NCBI GenBank assembly: GCA_963281255.1
Contig: OY725503.1
Span: forward strand, 1,116,001 to 1,180,000
Length of the DNA stretch: 64,000 bases
Direction: 5' to 3'
Source: Aphrocallistes beatrix
Lineage: Eukaryota > Porifera > Hexactinellida > Sceptrulophora > Aphrocallistidae
Shown: positions 33,367-44,235 of the stretch, piece after piece
Layout: each line of letters starts with the position of its first letter
Position numbering within the stretch: the stretch's first letter is position 1
Notes under the pieces: generated by a model
The model's input: the letters and a program-made list of their open reading frames with translations, nothing else
Database searches by the model: none
Told to the model about the DNA's origin: nothing
Program-made: the position numbers and the translations under genes

Positions 33367-34159
33367 GTGATACGATTCAAGCGAGTTAACCGTGGGTCAG
33401 ACAATGGTCTTCTCTTCGGTAACATTGTAGCTGGCCATAAGATAAAGCAATGGAGGTGTATTTTGTCGTCATCCAAAAGTAAAACGAACTTAATCAAATT
33501 CTTGACTATAGACTGGCAAAACGTTACATGTGAGAGTAAATGTTTGATGACAAGTGATGCTTCGAGTGAAGTTGACACATTGTTCACAACGCAAGAGGAA
33601 GCAGATACTCGCATGTTATTACATGCAAAACATGCAGCTGAAGAGTCTAGTTCCATCATTATATCATCAGAAGATACAGATTTTTGATTTGGCTTTTATT
33701 CGTCCATAATTTTCCTTGTCGCATAAAGTGTGGCACCAAAAGCAGAGAGATTTGCTGGCGTGAAAAAGGTTGCTGCTGCCGTTGGTCACGACATGTGCAG
33801 TGCACTTCCTGGAGTCCATTATTTTACAGGATGTGACACAGTTAGTGCTTTTGGAGGAAAAGGTAAGGCCAGTGCTTTGAAGTTAATGCAGTAGACCAGG
33901 AAGTACCAAGAATTATTTAACAAGCTGGGAAAGGAATGGTCAATTACAAGAGACCTCTTCAATGTACTTCAAGAGTTCACCTGTAAGCTATATGCTAACA
34001 AATACCCATCTACCACTGAACGACCTACGCTTTCAATTGTTCAGGGCAAAGAAAGGGGAGGTCGAATCAGGACAGCTGCCCCCTTGTGAAGATTGCCTCT
34101 TCATGCATTGTCTTCGGGCAAATTTCCAGACTGGAGTGTGGCATCGAGCTCTTGAATAG
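33367..34159 (+). pseudogene. decayed transposon-associated gene in TTAA element
   Basis: Pieces in several frames are EEADTRMLLHAKHAAEE with SEDTD (33367-33687), then GHDMCSALPGVHYFTGCDT with VSAFGGKGKASALKL (about 33780-33892), then FRAKKGEVESGQLPPCEDC with LRANFQTGVWHRAL (33962-34159). These segments recall a protein found in many invertebrate repeats. I do not know its biochemical role. Several stops and frameshifts are present. Confidence 0.6.
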
Positions 34160-34482
34160 TATCCCAAAATTCCCTACTTTATTTTAACATAAACTGTTAA
34201 TACAAAATGATACCAAATTCATAATTTTTAGTCTGCATCATGGACTTAAAGCAGGTCCCTGACCACTAAAAGCTATGTTGAGGCGATATTCTTATTGAAA
34301 ACAAAATTTCCAGCAATTTGAGGGTTCACAACTATCTATATTCGGCGCACTTTATCACCCTAGCAACACCATAGCAACCCAAGAATGTGACACCATAGCA
34401 TTTTCAATCGAGTGATCCCTCTTTCGACGCCGCTTGGTCAACTGAGTGCAACTAGAAGCTTAAAACCCATATATATGGTCAT

Positions 34483-34690
34483 TTAATATTATTTTTGTGA
34501 AAGGGGGTTTCGTCCGAATATCTGACAGTCGGTCAGGAATAACGCCAGTAACAACCAAAAGCTACCTACCCTGCAAGTCCATCATATATTTTCCAACTCT
34601 GCGAGTATATAGCTTGCCAAAAATCAACATTAGCGTTAGCCCCTCGATTTGGGCCCACCAGCTCCCCTGGCTCATGGACTATCTATCTCT
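34483..34690 (+). repeat. direct repeat unit, copy 2, right part
   Basis: Resumes TTAATATTATTTTTGTGAAAG exactly as in copy 1, after the TTAA element. It is followed by CTGGCTCATGGACT as in copy 1 (CTGGCTCATAGACT). Confidence 0.8.
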
Positions 34691-35966
34691 TCTCGTTTTC
34701 AAGTTATGACACTTTTAACATCTTTCGAGGTGAGAAAAAATCTGATATTTTTGAGGAAATGTTTTTTAGGAAACATAGTATTGCCATAGCCTGCTCAATA
34801 TAAGGCCTGGTATCAACCTCAAAATTTTGGACTAGGGATGAAGTAGTGGATGGGAATTATTAGTAAACCCTGCCTTTCGCTGTGTTCTTACAGATATCTC
34901 TCATGGAGTTGACTTAGTGCTTTTGGAAGTGTTGGTATTTGGGATGGGTTGACTAGTTCCCTTGGAAACCACTGAAAGAATTTACTTCCCGAAGATTGTG
35001 CTGAAGTTATAGCAATTGATGATATACTCTATGGGAAGATGACTACGATATCTCGTCTATTTCGATACGATATCTTGTCTATTTCGTCTACAAGAAAACA
35101 TAATAAGGAGGAGCTGAATTGAGAAGTTTTCATATTGAAAACTTCTCAATTCAGCTCTTGATGAAAAGTTGGCAAGACTTCCTCTACTGTAGAAGTTCTG
35201 TCTAGTACGGTGTGGGAAAAGTGAAGACATCGCAGCAACACGATAGTTTCTGGAGAAAAGAAGTCCACACAGCTTGGCGCGCGCGCGAAAAGTACGATGT
35301 GTTGAAATAAATAAATGCTGGAGAGGAGGTATTAGCCGACTACTTAATAAGTCGATTTTGTACTCGAAAGTAACGTTTTGAACGTAAGCTACTCACTCAT
35401 CTAAAATTTAGCATCTTGTCGACTGATCGAAGCCACAGTTCTCTGATCTCAAATTAAAAAGAAGGTCAGAGTGGATTTATGCTAGTATAGGAAATTGTTG
35501 TGACACTATGGTCATTAATTCAGGTTTCCTCAAAATTGTTTGAGGCCGTCATACCCACAAAAGAGTTGGAAACAGAATATTGACGAGGACTAAGAGATCG
35601 AGAGTAGAATACGAGCTAAAGTGTTGAGAGCGAACTATCACGAACATTTATTTTATTGTTATTTTAACATAGTTTGTTACAAATGAAACAAATATAGTTG
35701 TTCTGAATGATATTGAAAATTAATAAAGTTGAATACAATTATATTGTTAGATTTATGAGTAGATAATATCAGGAAATGGAAGTCTTAAGGACATTAAATA
35801 GCTTGTAAGCTAGTGAGATAGATTTTCAAGAATTTAAATTCCCATCCTCAACTTCATCCATGGTACATTTGATGTCAGGCCATGATATTGCATATTAATG
35901 CGAATTCAACATTTTGGTTTTGTATGATGAATCATCGTCACTTGACTATATATATATATATATATA
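34691..35966. other. non-coding DNA with one hairpin
   Basis: No gene supported. A perfect hairpin is at 35111-35157, an alternating GCGCGC run lies near 35278, and a (TA)n tract precedes R1. Confidence 0.45.
35111..35157. repeat. perfect 22-bp stem hairpin
   Basis: GAGCTGAATTGAGAAGTTTT plus CA pairs perfectly with its complement across a TAT loop. A foldback remnant or small-RNA hairpin. Confidence 0.7.
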
Positions 35967-36446
35967 CAAGCGCGCTTCGCTTGCTTGCGCTGTGCGGCTG
36001 GCGGACACTTTGCGTCCGCCGGAGGCGCCCTTTGGGCGCCTGGGATTACATTGATTAATTATAAGGGGATGACATCTCTAAATACGTCTGTCTTACTGTT
36101 ATAATCGATATCGCACAAAAAATCACCAAATTTGTCAATTTTTAAAATTTTGATGCGCAATGATAGTCATAACAGAGTGATGAGTCATCATTTTTTGAAG
36201 ATTGTTGCATCATATGTGAGGTATATTAATATACACATTCTATAAAAATTTCAGCCTTCTATCACCTAAAATGGCTGAGCGAAAAATTGAAATTTCTAAT
36301 CATAAAAAAGTGACAATGACGTCATAATTCCATGATGAGTCGACATTTTCATCTGAGCTCAGAATTTAGTGGAGCCATAGCCAAAAGACTCGCACATGCC
36401 AAAAATCAGCTTTCTGTGCCCGGCAGTTTCTTCAATCAATTCGTTA
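35967..36446 (-). repeat. R1 repeat, near full length
   Basis: CAAGCGCGCTTCGCTTGC at 35967 in a (TA)n tract, running to CAATCAATTCGTTATA. It lacks the CG of one CRE box (ATGATAGTCATAACAG). Confidence 0.9.
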
Positions 36447-36462
36447 TATATACATATATATA

Positions 36463-36497
<35 letters not shown>

Positions 36498-36602
36498 TAT
36501 ACACATTAATCGAGTTTTAGTAAGGATATATTAAAAGCCGTCAATATATGCGGATTTTCGGAATTACAGCATGTCTGGACTTAACAGTCTACACGTTTTA
36601 AG

Positions 36603-37024
36603 CAGGGTTGGCAGGTTTTGTCCACTTGGACAAAACTTAGTGGTTTTAGCCAGGTTAAAACCGTCCTGTCCAAAACCTCTTGGGTGGACAAAACTGGACA
36701 AAACCTCAAAATTTAATTTAATTCATAAATTCACAGTTATATCGAAGTTTTGTCCAAGTTTTGTCCAGGTTTTGTCCAAGTGTTGTTCGTGGCTTCCATG
36801 ATAAATCGAATACAAAATATAGTTATAGTAATAAACAGGAGTTAGCAAGAAAATCCATTCATTGTCCTCACTCTCTTTCCATCTTAAACTGTTTCGTACC
36901 CACTGCAATGATTTACAGTTTCCATTAGGTTTTGTCCAGTTTTGTCCGGTTTTAACCGGTTAAAACCAGGTTTTGTCCACTGCCCTGTCCAAAACCTGTT
37001 TTGGACGGACAAAACCCAACCCTG
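36603..37024. mobile_element. MITE rich in ACAAAACC motifs
   Basis: CAGGGTTGGCAGGTTTTGTC at the left, and GACAAAACCCAACCCTG ends at 37024. Many GGTTTTGTCC / GGACAAAACC repeats sit next to both ends, as transposase-binding arrays do. A hAT-type terminus is suggested by CAGGGTTGG, but no clear 8-bp duplication is seen. Confidence 0.65.
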
Positions 37025-39447
37025 TATAAGTGATAGAATAAAAATTTAGTCATGCACCCAAGCTACGGAGCTTGTCAATTATTTCAGTGTAATCTTTATA
37101 ATTTCAATGAAATCTTACGTATACTTATGTTGGTTTTATTCAGTCTTTAAAATTACTACATTAGATCAGAGTTCCTTCTAACAGATTTTTGATCGTGATT
37201 TTGTACGCTATATTATGAGCTTTTGCAGACATTTTATGCATTTCTCATTATCTGTTAATTCTAATTAGTTTTTTTCCAATGGCTATTCTTATCTGACGTA
37301 TGCTCTCACTCTGTACTATGAATTGACCTGTCCTGTTTAATACATGCTAATAAAGCTATGTCTGCTAATGGTGAAATAATCTTCATGAACTAATCATTGT
37401 AGCATATGGCATAGTACTAATTGCCAGTAGGTGGCTTATATAAAAGATATTATTAGTTCACTGATAAAGTGCTTGGATCAGTGTTCAGTGTCAACATACT
37501 ATTGTTGAGTTATTGTAAGGCACTGAGCCAAGCATATTCAGTGCAATGTATTGAAAATGCTTAGAATATGTTTATATGATTTCAGATAATAATGTTATTT
37601 AGTGGCGTAGGAGTATGGCGGCATAAATTTCATTCAGTACTGTTGAGCATGTGCTACTATTTTGACACTAATAGCATTAAGTATGGATAATGGCAGCACT
37701 TTGAGAGGACATACTACGGCATCGATGTTACTACGTTAATTTCTCATGGTGTAGATGTAGTACAAGTACGTAGTAATAAGATATTGACATTTTCAACTCT
37801 ATATACAGTAGTATGTACATGGTTTCACACTTTTCAGGACATTTATTTGACAAAGAAGACAGACAGATTAAGTTTCTACGGTTCATCTTTCCATCTAGGA
37901 ATACGAGGGTGTGTACGTGGTATGAATATCTTCTCTTCGTTTACGAGATACCGATAAGGGGAAAATTCTGGCAAATATGCTGAGACCAGCTCCAAATACA
38001 TACTTTCGAAAAAGTCAACAAACCAAATTTAGCAAAGGGGGACCAGTTTTGGCAGCCAAAATGGGCCCCCCGGACTAATTTTGGCGACCACAACTGGTTC
38101 CCCGAACCAATTTTGGCAACCAAAACTGGTCCCCCGGACCAATCTTGGCCTGGCAGGTCCCGTTTATTCGGACCCCTATAGTAAGCGCCTAAAATATGTG
38201 CTCAAAATCGAAAGGGGAAAACGTAAGATATTGATATTAGGCACATTGTTCAGTATTGCACTATTACGTATTATTATTAGGCCACTGTTAATAGTAAACT
38301 TGTTTCAGCTTCAAAATACCTTCTGTAGGGATACGGGCGTGCGGTATGTCATCATCATGATCTCATTATTTGATGGTATAATTGGCTATAAACATTTAAT
38401 TCACGCATTGAAGTCTCAATAACCATCAATATATATATTTAAATAGTTATATAGACTGTATAACCCAATCAATAGTATTAATAAATTCCCTGCACCAGAA
38501 ACATAATGGAATACTGATTGGAATAATGACAATAATGACAATATATGTATGTGGTAGCTAAAGATTGATGCGGGCGGAGGAGCTGAAACATTTCCAATTA
38601 ACAGTGGCTTTATTATGCAATTTAGATTTACTACCAATACTTTTGAAACAGACTGTATATTCAGCGTTCCATTCGAGGAGAAGCATTTTCGGGAGGTTGA
38701 TTGTGCTTAATATTTCGATTCCCTGAGAGAAGTATAATATAATATTTCTAAGTCTCGTGACGGGGTGTCTTTCAATGAAATATACTATACGCATGATTTC
38801 AATGTATAAATTGGAGACAATATTTAAGATGTAACATCCTTATATGGATGTAGAGCGTACAAATACGATCAAAATATCCCCTCATTGAAAGCTATAAAAT
38901 GAGTTCACAAATTTCAAAAAATACTCAATCATTTTTACTTAATAGAAAAACGGTTATCATCTCGTAGATCCATGCACCTTAGAACCATTAATGTACATAT
39001 TTAAAATATATTATCCTTGTTTATTTTTATTTGTTTCGTGGCAACTAATTTAACATTTTAATCCTTCATCTGGGGTTGTATTACCCGTAAATCGATAATA
39101 ATTTCGTTAATACGAACGAAATTTTAATTCGATTCCAAGCTAATATCCTAATGAATTAGAGAAAATGTGCTTTGAAACGCACATATTGATTAAAAAAGAA
39201 GCTCGATTAACCAAGAAACTCTGGTATGTGAGCTAATATTAAAATATCGGTGGTCAACGGAGCACTAATAGTGCAGCTCCGGAAGGACACCAACCAAAAT
39301 GCGAAAATTTCACATATTTATAGTTAACAATTAATGAAATACGAATTTACGTTATTGCTTCACAAATCAGAAAATCAGAAATACAAAAAATGCCTTCTAT
39401 TAGCAAAGCGTCTAGTTCTCGTTTCTGCCTTGAAGTACAAAGTTAGA
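37025..39447. other. non-coding DNA
   Basis: No gene supported. It contains the short tandem array at 38041-38150. Confidence 0.45.
38041..38150. repeat. imperfect tandem repeat of about 30 bp
   Basis: Three to four units of CCGGACCAATTTTGGCAACC with AAAACTGGTCCC. The unit is partly self-complementary (CCAGTTTTGG and CCAAAACTGG). Confidence 0.7.
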
Positions 39448-39585
39448 GAAAGTTGGTGCACAAATTTGCGACTAAGTTCAGGATTAAAAACTCTTCCCGC
39501 ATTTAGATGGTTAAATTATAACCATCTAAATGCGGGAGGAGTTTTCAATCCTGAACTTAGCCGAAAATTTGTGCACAAACTTTCA
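39448..39585. repeat. long hairpin (about 65-bp stem)
   Basis: 39448-39512 pairs with 39520-39585 around an AAATTAT loop, with few mismatches. A second small hairpin (AACACCTACC...GGTAGGTGTT) follows at 39588-39612. It lies about 170 bp upstream of the glycosyltransferase-like gene. It could be a foldback element or a source of small RNAs. Confidence 0.82.
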
Positions 39586-39755
39586 ACACCTACCCATAGT
39601 TGGTAGGTGTTGAAAGTTACCCCCCCCCCAACTGAGGGGGTTAGATGCAACCCTGCACCTACCTCAAATTTAATTTCAAAATAAATAAATCTCTTTCTTT
39701 TCTCTCCCTCTCTCTCCGATAGCTATATACTTGGGAAATCATCCGGCGAGCTAGA

Positions 39756-40811
39756 ATGAGATTGCGTCAGAATGTCTGTAGACTTCTGATTGTAGTGATT
39801 GTTGTAGTGATTGTAGCTACACTCATTCTAGTGAATCGGCGGTGGAAAAAGGAAAGTGTTGAACAAATCTCAATTCATGTTTCTCATAAAAAATTCATTT
39901 ACCTAGTGCAAACAGAACAATGTATTCCAGACGTCTTTATTTCAGGGGATAACTCAATCGGAAATCCTGAAGAATGTCAGTGTGATGTGATCGTCTTTAG
40001 TTTTAAGGAAAAATGTTTGAATCTAGCTCCAAGTCATGTCGAGTACATAGATCCTAGACCAAGCACCTTGAACATAGGTAAGAACATAATGTACCAGGCT
40101 GCGATGTCTAGAAATACAGATTACCTCTATTACATTTTCTCGGATGATGATGTCGAATTCCAGTATAACGAGAAGTACACCCCTTTTAAAATGAAATCGG
40201 TCCCACCGTTGCGTTCATTTGAGAAATTCCTTATTAGCCATGAACCAGCAGTTGGAGTTCCTAATTACGTGCATCATCACAATTCCGAACAAACAATCGA
40301 GTCATTTAAAGATGTTTGCTTTCCACATATCAAACCGAATCAGCATCTACTCTCTAATCGTACTTTCATTGGTACTGAAATGCCCTTATACTTAACTGTG
40401 GTCTACTTTGATGCGATGTTCAATGCATACCATCGAGACACAATGCGAGATCTTCTTCCTTTTACAACTATGTTTGACAAAGATTGGACTTATAGTCAGT
40501 TGCAACAAATTATTAAAGTAGAATTGATGTTTAGGGGCCATGCTGTGATGTTCACACCAGTAAACGCTAAAAATAATATGCATAGGAGCTATTCAAGAGT
40601 AGAACACCGCACAGCTACCGTTGCGATGAAGCAAATAATCACTGAAGTATCCCAAGACATTCCTTCACAGTTTTCCAATAAAGATTGGATTCAAGAATTC
40701 TTAGATGAGCCTCTCTTTTACCAAGAGCATTCGCTAACCTACTGTTTTAAACTACCTCCTAAACACCCTATCAAGGTGTATTCGCATTTTTATCTCAACT
40801 GGGCTATGTAG
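39756..40811 (+). CDS. type II membrane glycosyltransferase-like protein
   Basis: An intact single-exon gene of 351 codons with ATG at 39756. Residues of about 8-27 are a strongly hydrophobic signal anchor (LLIVVIVVVIVATLILV) preceded by Arg, predicting a Golgi type II topology with a lumenal catalytic domain. SDDDVEF at residues 129-135 is a DxD-type metal and nucleotide-sugar site. Later motifs are FNAYHRDTMRDLLPF and DKDWTYSQLQ. Six Cys and an NRT glycosylation site are lumenal. The family resembles uncharacterised invertebrate nucleotide-diphospho-sugar transferases. Donor and acceptor sugars cannot be read from sequence. The second half of the STELLO-like protein at 61142 has a similar topology and an HDD motif, but I cannot show homology. 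Confidence 0.72.
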   Translation: MRLRQNVCRLLIVVIVVVIVATLILVNRRWKKESVEQISIHVSHKKFIYLVQTEQCIPDVFISGDNSIGNPEECQCDVIVFSFKEKCLNLAPSHVEYIDPRPSTLNIGKNIMYQAAMSRNTDYLYYIFSDDDVEFQYNEKYTPFKMKSVPPLRSFEKFLISHEPAVGVPNYVHHHNSEQTIESFKDVCFPHIKPNQHLLSNRTFIGTEMPLYLTVVYFDAMFNAYHRDTMRDLLPFTTMFDKDWTYSQLQQIIKVELMFRGHAVMFTPVNAKNNMHRSYSRVEHRTATVAMKQIITEVSQDIPSQFSNKDWIQEFLDEPLFYQEHSLTYCFKLPPKHPIKVYSHFYLNWAM

Positions 40812-41783
40812 CATATATACGCAAATACTAACACATGCATACATAAATACATTCTTTCTACTATATACTGGTCAAAACACAATCCGCATGTATGCTTGTT
40901 CTGAAATGCCTGCTTTCTTTATTTTATTAGATATGCTTATAGTGAGGTTTGTAATCTGCAGCTTTTTATCTTTTCATGTATTTGGTATCATTTTTTCTAT
41001 TCATTAGCTCAATGTACCGATTTTCGTAATTCCAGTTGGGTAGAAGATAGATATAGGTAATTGCTTGGTAAACTTAAGTTATAAACTCCACAAGTACTGA
41101 CGGGATTTGGGGCCGAATGTTTTATCCTAATTGGACCTTTGGGAGTTTCTCTTCTCTCATAATTTTGCTTGTGTTTAAATAAATAATCACTCTTCAAACA
41201 AAATGGTTGTAAACAATTCAAATTTACAGCCTTGGAGCGACTGAAACCATTGGAACCTGGTTTCTAACATTTATTTGGGAAGATCAAAAACTCGGACAAC
41301 GACAACTCGCAAAGTGAGTAGGCAAGAATGGTACAATTTAATAGAAAATTAAAATAGAGCAAATCAGAATAATTGTTCTGGATTTGAAATAGTCTAAGTT
41401 CAATTTGCTCCCCCCCAATATTTGAAAGAATCCGAGTGATACTATAATTGATATGACTCATAAACAAATTTTAATTCCCCAGAGGTTTCGGGATAGCAGA
41501 TGTCAATTGTATATACATATACTTTCATCAATTTCGATTCCAACAGTATTTAGAATATTATGTATGTGCGATGCTAATCCGGGAATCCAGGGATTGTAAA
41601 ACAGTCCGGGATTGGAAACCCTAATACAATGGGTCTTAACAAGGCCGCAGAAGCCAGGTTTGAAGTGGTTCGGTTGGGACAAAAAGTGGTCAGGTTGAAA
41701 CCAGTCTGACCATATAAAATCGTTCCTTTTGGAATTATCCTTACTATTAAAACTCGATTAATCTATATATATATATATATATA
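40812..41783. other. non-coding DNA 3' of the glycosyltransferase-like gene
   Basis: Includes the presumed 3' UTR. Near 41735 the motif TATCCTTACTATTAAAACTC leads into the TA tract that hosts the next R1 copy. No gene. Confidence 0.45.
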
Positions 41784-42273
41784 CAAGCGCGCTTCGCTTG
41801 CTTGCGCTGCGCGGCTGGCGGACAATTTGTGTCCGCCAGAGGCTCCCTTCGGTCGCCTGGGGTCACATTGGTTAAATATAATGGAGATAACATTTCTAAA
41901 TACGTCTGACCTACCGTTATAATCGATATCGTACGAAAAATCACCAAATTTATCAATTTTAAAATTTTTTGATGAGTAATGATGACGTCATAACAAAGTG
42001 ATGAGTCATCATTTTTTGATGATAGTTGCATTATATGTGAGGTATGTTAGTATACATATTCTATTAAAATCTCAGCCTTCTATCTCATATAATGGCTGAG
42101 TTATGCCCGAATAACTGTGTTGCTTAACTTTTTAAAATGTGACAATGACGTCATAATTCCATGATGAGTCGACATTTTGCTCTGAGCTCAGAACTTACTG
42201 GAGCCATAGCCAAAAGACTCCCACATGCCAAAAATTAGCTTTCTATGACTGGCAGTTTCTTCAATCAATTCGT

Positions 42274-42277
<4 letters not shown>
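41784..42277 (-). repeat. R1 repeat, full length
   Basis: 494 bp, with both AP-1/CRE boxes and the complete GC-rich end. (TA)n lies on both sides. Confidence 0.92.
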
Positions 42278-42327
<50 letters not shown>

Positions 42328-42330
42328 TAT

Positions 42331-42918
42331 ATCCTTACTATTAAAACTCGATTATTGTATATATATATATATATATATATCTGTAACGAATTGATTGAAG
42401 AAACTGCCGGGCGCAGAAGGCTGATTTTTGGCATGTGGGAGTTTTTTGGCTATGGCTCCAGTAAGTTCTGAGTTCAGAGCAAAATATCAACTCATCATGG
42501 AATTATGACGTCATTGTCACATTTTAAAAAGTTAAGCAACACAGTTATTCGGGCATAACTCAGCCATTATAAGAGATAGAAGGCTGAAATTTTAATAGAA
42601 TCTGTATACTAACATGCCACACATATGATACAACTCTCATCCGAATATGATGACTCATCACTCTGTTATGACGTCATCATTACACATCAAAAATTTTAAA
42701 ATTGACAAATTTGGTGATTTTTCGTGCTATATAGATTATAACAGTAGGACAGATGTATTTAGAGATGTTATCTCCTTTACAATTAACCAATGTGACTCTA
42801 GGCGACCGAAGGGAGCTTCCGGCGGGCACGAAGTGTCCGCCAGCCGCGCAGCGCAAGCAAGCGAAGCGCGCTTGTATATATATATATATACAATCATCGA
42901 GTTTTAATAGTAAGGATA
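42331..42918. repeat. short inverted repeat with (TA)n centre hosting R1
   Basis: TATCCTTACTATTAAAACTC at 42331 and its complement ending at 42918 face each other, with TA tracts on the inside and an R1 copy between. The same motif borders TA tracts at about 2740, 36500, 41737 and 52018, so it is an element in its own right. Confidence 0.65.
42381..42875 (+). repeat. R1 repeat, full length
   Basis: From CTGTAACGAATTGATTGAAG to GCGCGCTTGT. Inserted in the TA centre of the short inverted repeat. Confidence 0.92.
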
Positions 42919-42937
42919 TATCTATATATATCTATAT

Positions 42938-43433
42938 CTGTAACGAATTGATTGAAGAAACTGCCGGGCGCAGAAGGCTGATTTTTGGCATGTGGGAGTC
43001 TTTTGGCTATGGCTCCAGTAAGTTCTGAGCTCAGACGAAAATGTCGACTCATCATGGAATTATGACGTCATTGTCACCTTTTTAAAAGTTAAGCAACACA
43101 GTTATTCCGCCATAACTCAGCCATTATAGGAGATAGAAGGCTGAAATTTTAATAGAATCTATATACTAACATACCTCACATATGATGCGACTTTCATCAA
43201 AAAATGATGACTCATCACTTTGTTATGACGTCATCATTTCGCATCAAAAATTTTAAAATTTTAAAATTTGGTGATTTTTCGAGTGAAATCGGTTTTAACA
43301 CTAAGATGGACATATTTAGAGATGTTATCTCCCTTATAATTAACCAATGTCACCTCCAGGCGACCGAAGGGAGCCTCCGGCGGACACAAAGTGTCCGCCA
43401 GCCGCGCAGCGCAAGCAAGCGAAGCGCGCTTGT
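42938..43433 (+). repeat. R1 repeat, full length
   Basis: Second of three direct-orientation copies in a row. Both AP-1/CRE boxes are intact (about 43050-43075 and 43208-43235). Confidence 0.92.
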
Positions 43434-43443
43434 ATATATATAT

Positions 43444-44189
43444 CTGTAGCGAATTGATTGAAGAAACTGGCAGTCACAGAAAGCTGATTTTTGGCATATG
43501 GGAGTTTTATGGCTATGGCTCCAGTAAGTTCTGAGCTCAGACGAAAATGTCGACTCATCATGGAATTATGACGTCATTGTCACTTTTTTAAAAGTTAAGC
43601 AACACAGTTATTCGAGCATAACTCAGCCATTTTAGGTGATAGAAGGCTGAAATTTTAATATAATGTGTATATTAATATACCTCACTTATGACCCAACTAT
43701 CATCAAAAAATGATGACTCATCACTCTGTTATGACGTCATCATTACGCATCAAAAATTTAAAAATTGACAAATTTGGTGATTTTTCGTGCGATATTGACT
43801 ATAGCAATAAGACAGACGTATTTATACACTGCCTGACCAAAAGTATTGGAACACATTCTAATGTGTGCCACCATGTGCCATAAGTGGCATAGGTGGCAGG
43901 GAAACTGGCCCATTGAAGGAAATCAGCAAAAGTTTAGTGGAAGTGGTCAGAGGGACAGTTTCTATTGATTTCACAATGTTTACACTTGTTTAATATTGTA
44001 TTCATTGGGTTGTGCCACTTTGGCAAAAGTGGCACACATTAGAATGTGTTCCAATACTTTTGGCCAATCAGTGTATATGTTATCTCCCTTATAACAAAAT
44101 AATGGTGACCACAGGCGCCCAAAGGGCGCCTCCGGCGGACACAAAATGTTCGCCAGCCGCAGAGCGCAAAGCAAGCGCAGCGCGCTTGT
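43444..44189 (+). repeat. R1 repeat interrupted by a MITE
   Basis: The third tandem copy starts 10 bp after the previous one. At GACGTATTTA it is interrupted by the element 43827-44073 and resumes TATGTTATCTCCC, which gives the MITE a TA duplication. The GC-rich end is slightly diverged (GCAGCGCGCTTGT). Confidence 0.9.
43827..44073. mobile_element. Tc1-type MITE inserted in R1
   Basis: TIRs begin CACTGCCTGACCAAAAGTAT and CACTGATTGGCCAAAAGTAT (inverted) and share TTGGAACACATTCTAATGTG, flanked by TA. 247 bp. Confidence 0.9.
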
Positions 44190-44235
44190 CTGGATATAAA
44201 ATACAACGGAAATCCAAAATTGTCAAAATTCTTTT

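Larger units (their letters stand above)
31947..34482. mobile_element. TTAA-flanked element with about 300-bp inverted repeats
   Basis: The ends ATGACCATATATATGGG and its exact complement lie next to TTAA on both sides (31943-31946, 34483-34486). The left inverted repeat (31947-31965 plus 33088-33360) is split by a hAT element. The right one is 34183-34482. The centre holds a decayed gene. About 1.4 kb without the hAT. TTAA targets are typical of piggyBac and Kolobok, but the family cannot be decided from the remaining coding part. Confidence 0.85.

Noticed and set aside
34497-34709. 70-codon ORF in the direct-repeat unit
   Set aside because: It lies in a duplicated segment whose other copy does not keep the frame, and no family is recognised.
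36332-36520. Short ORFs that recur in many R1 copies (for example with a SSELTGAIAK-like peptide)
   Set aside because: They are frame openings within R1 that differ in length and frame between copies. Nothing suggests selection on a protein.
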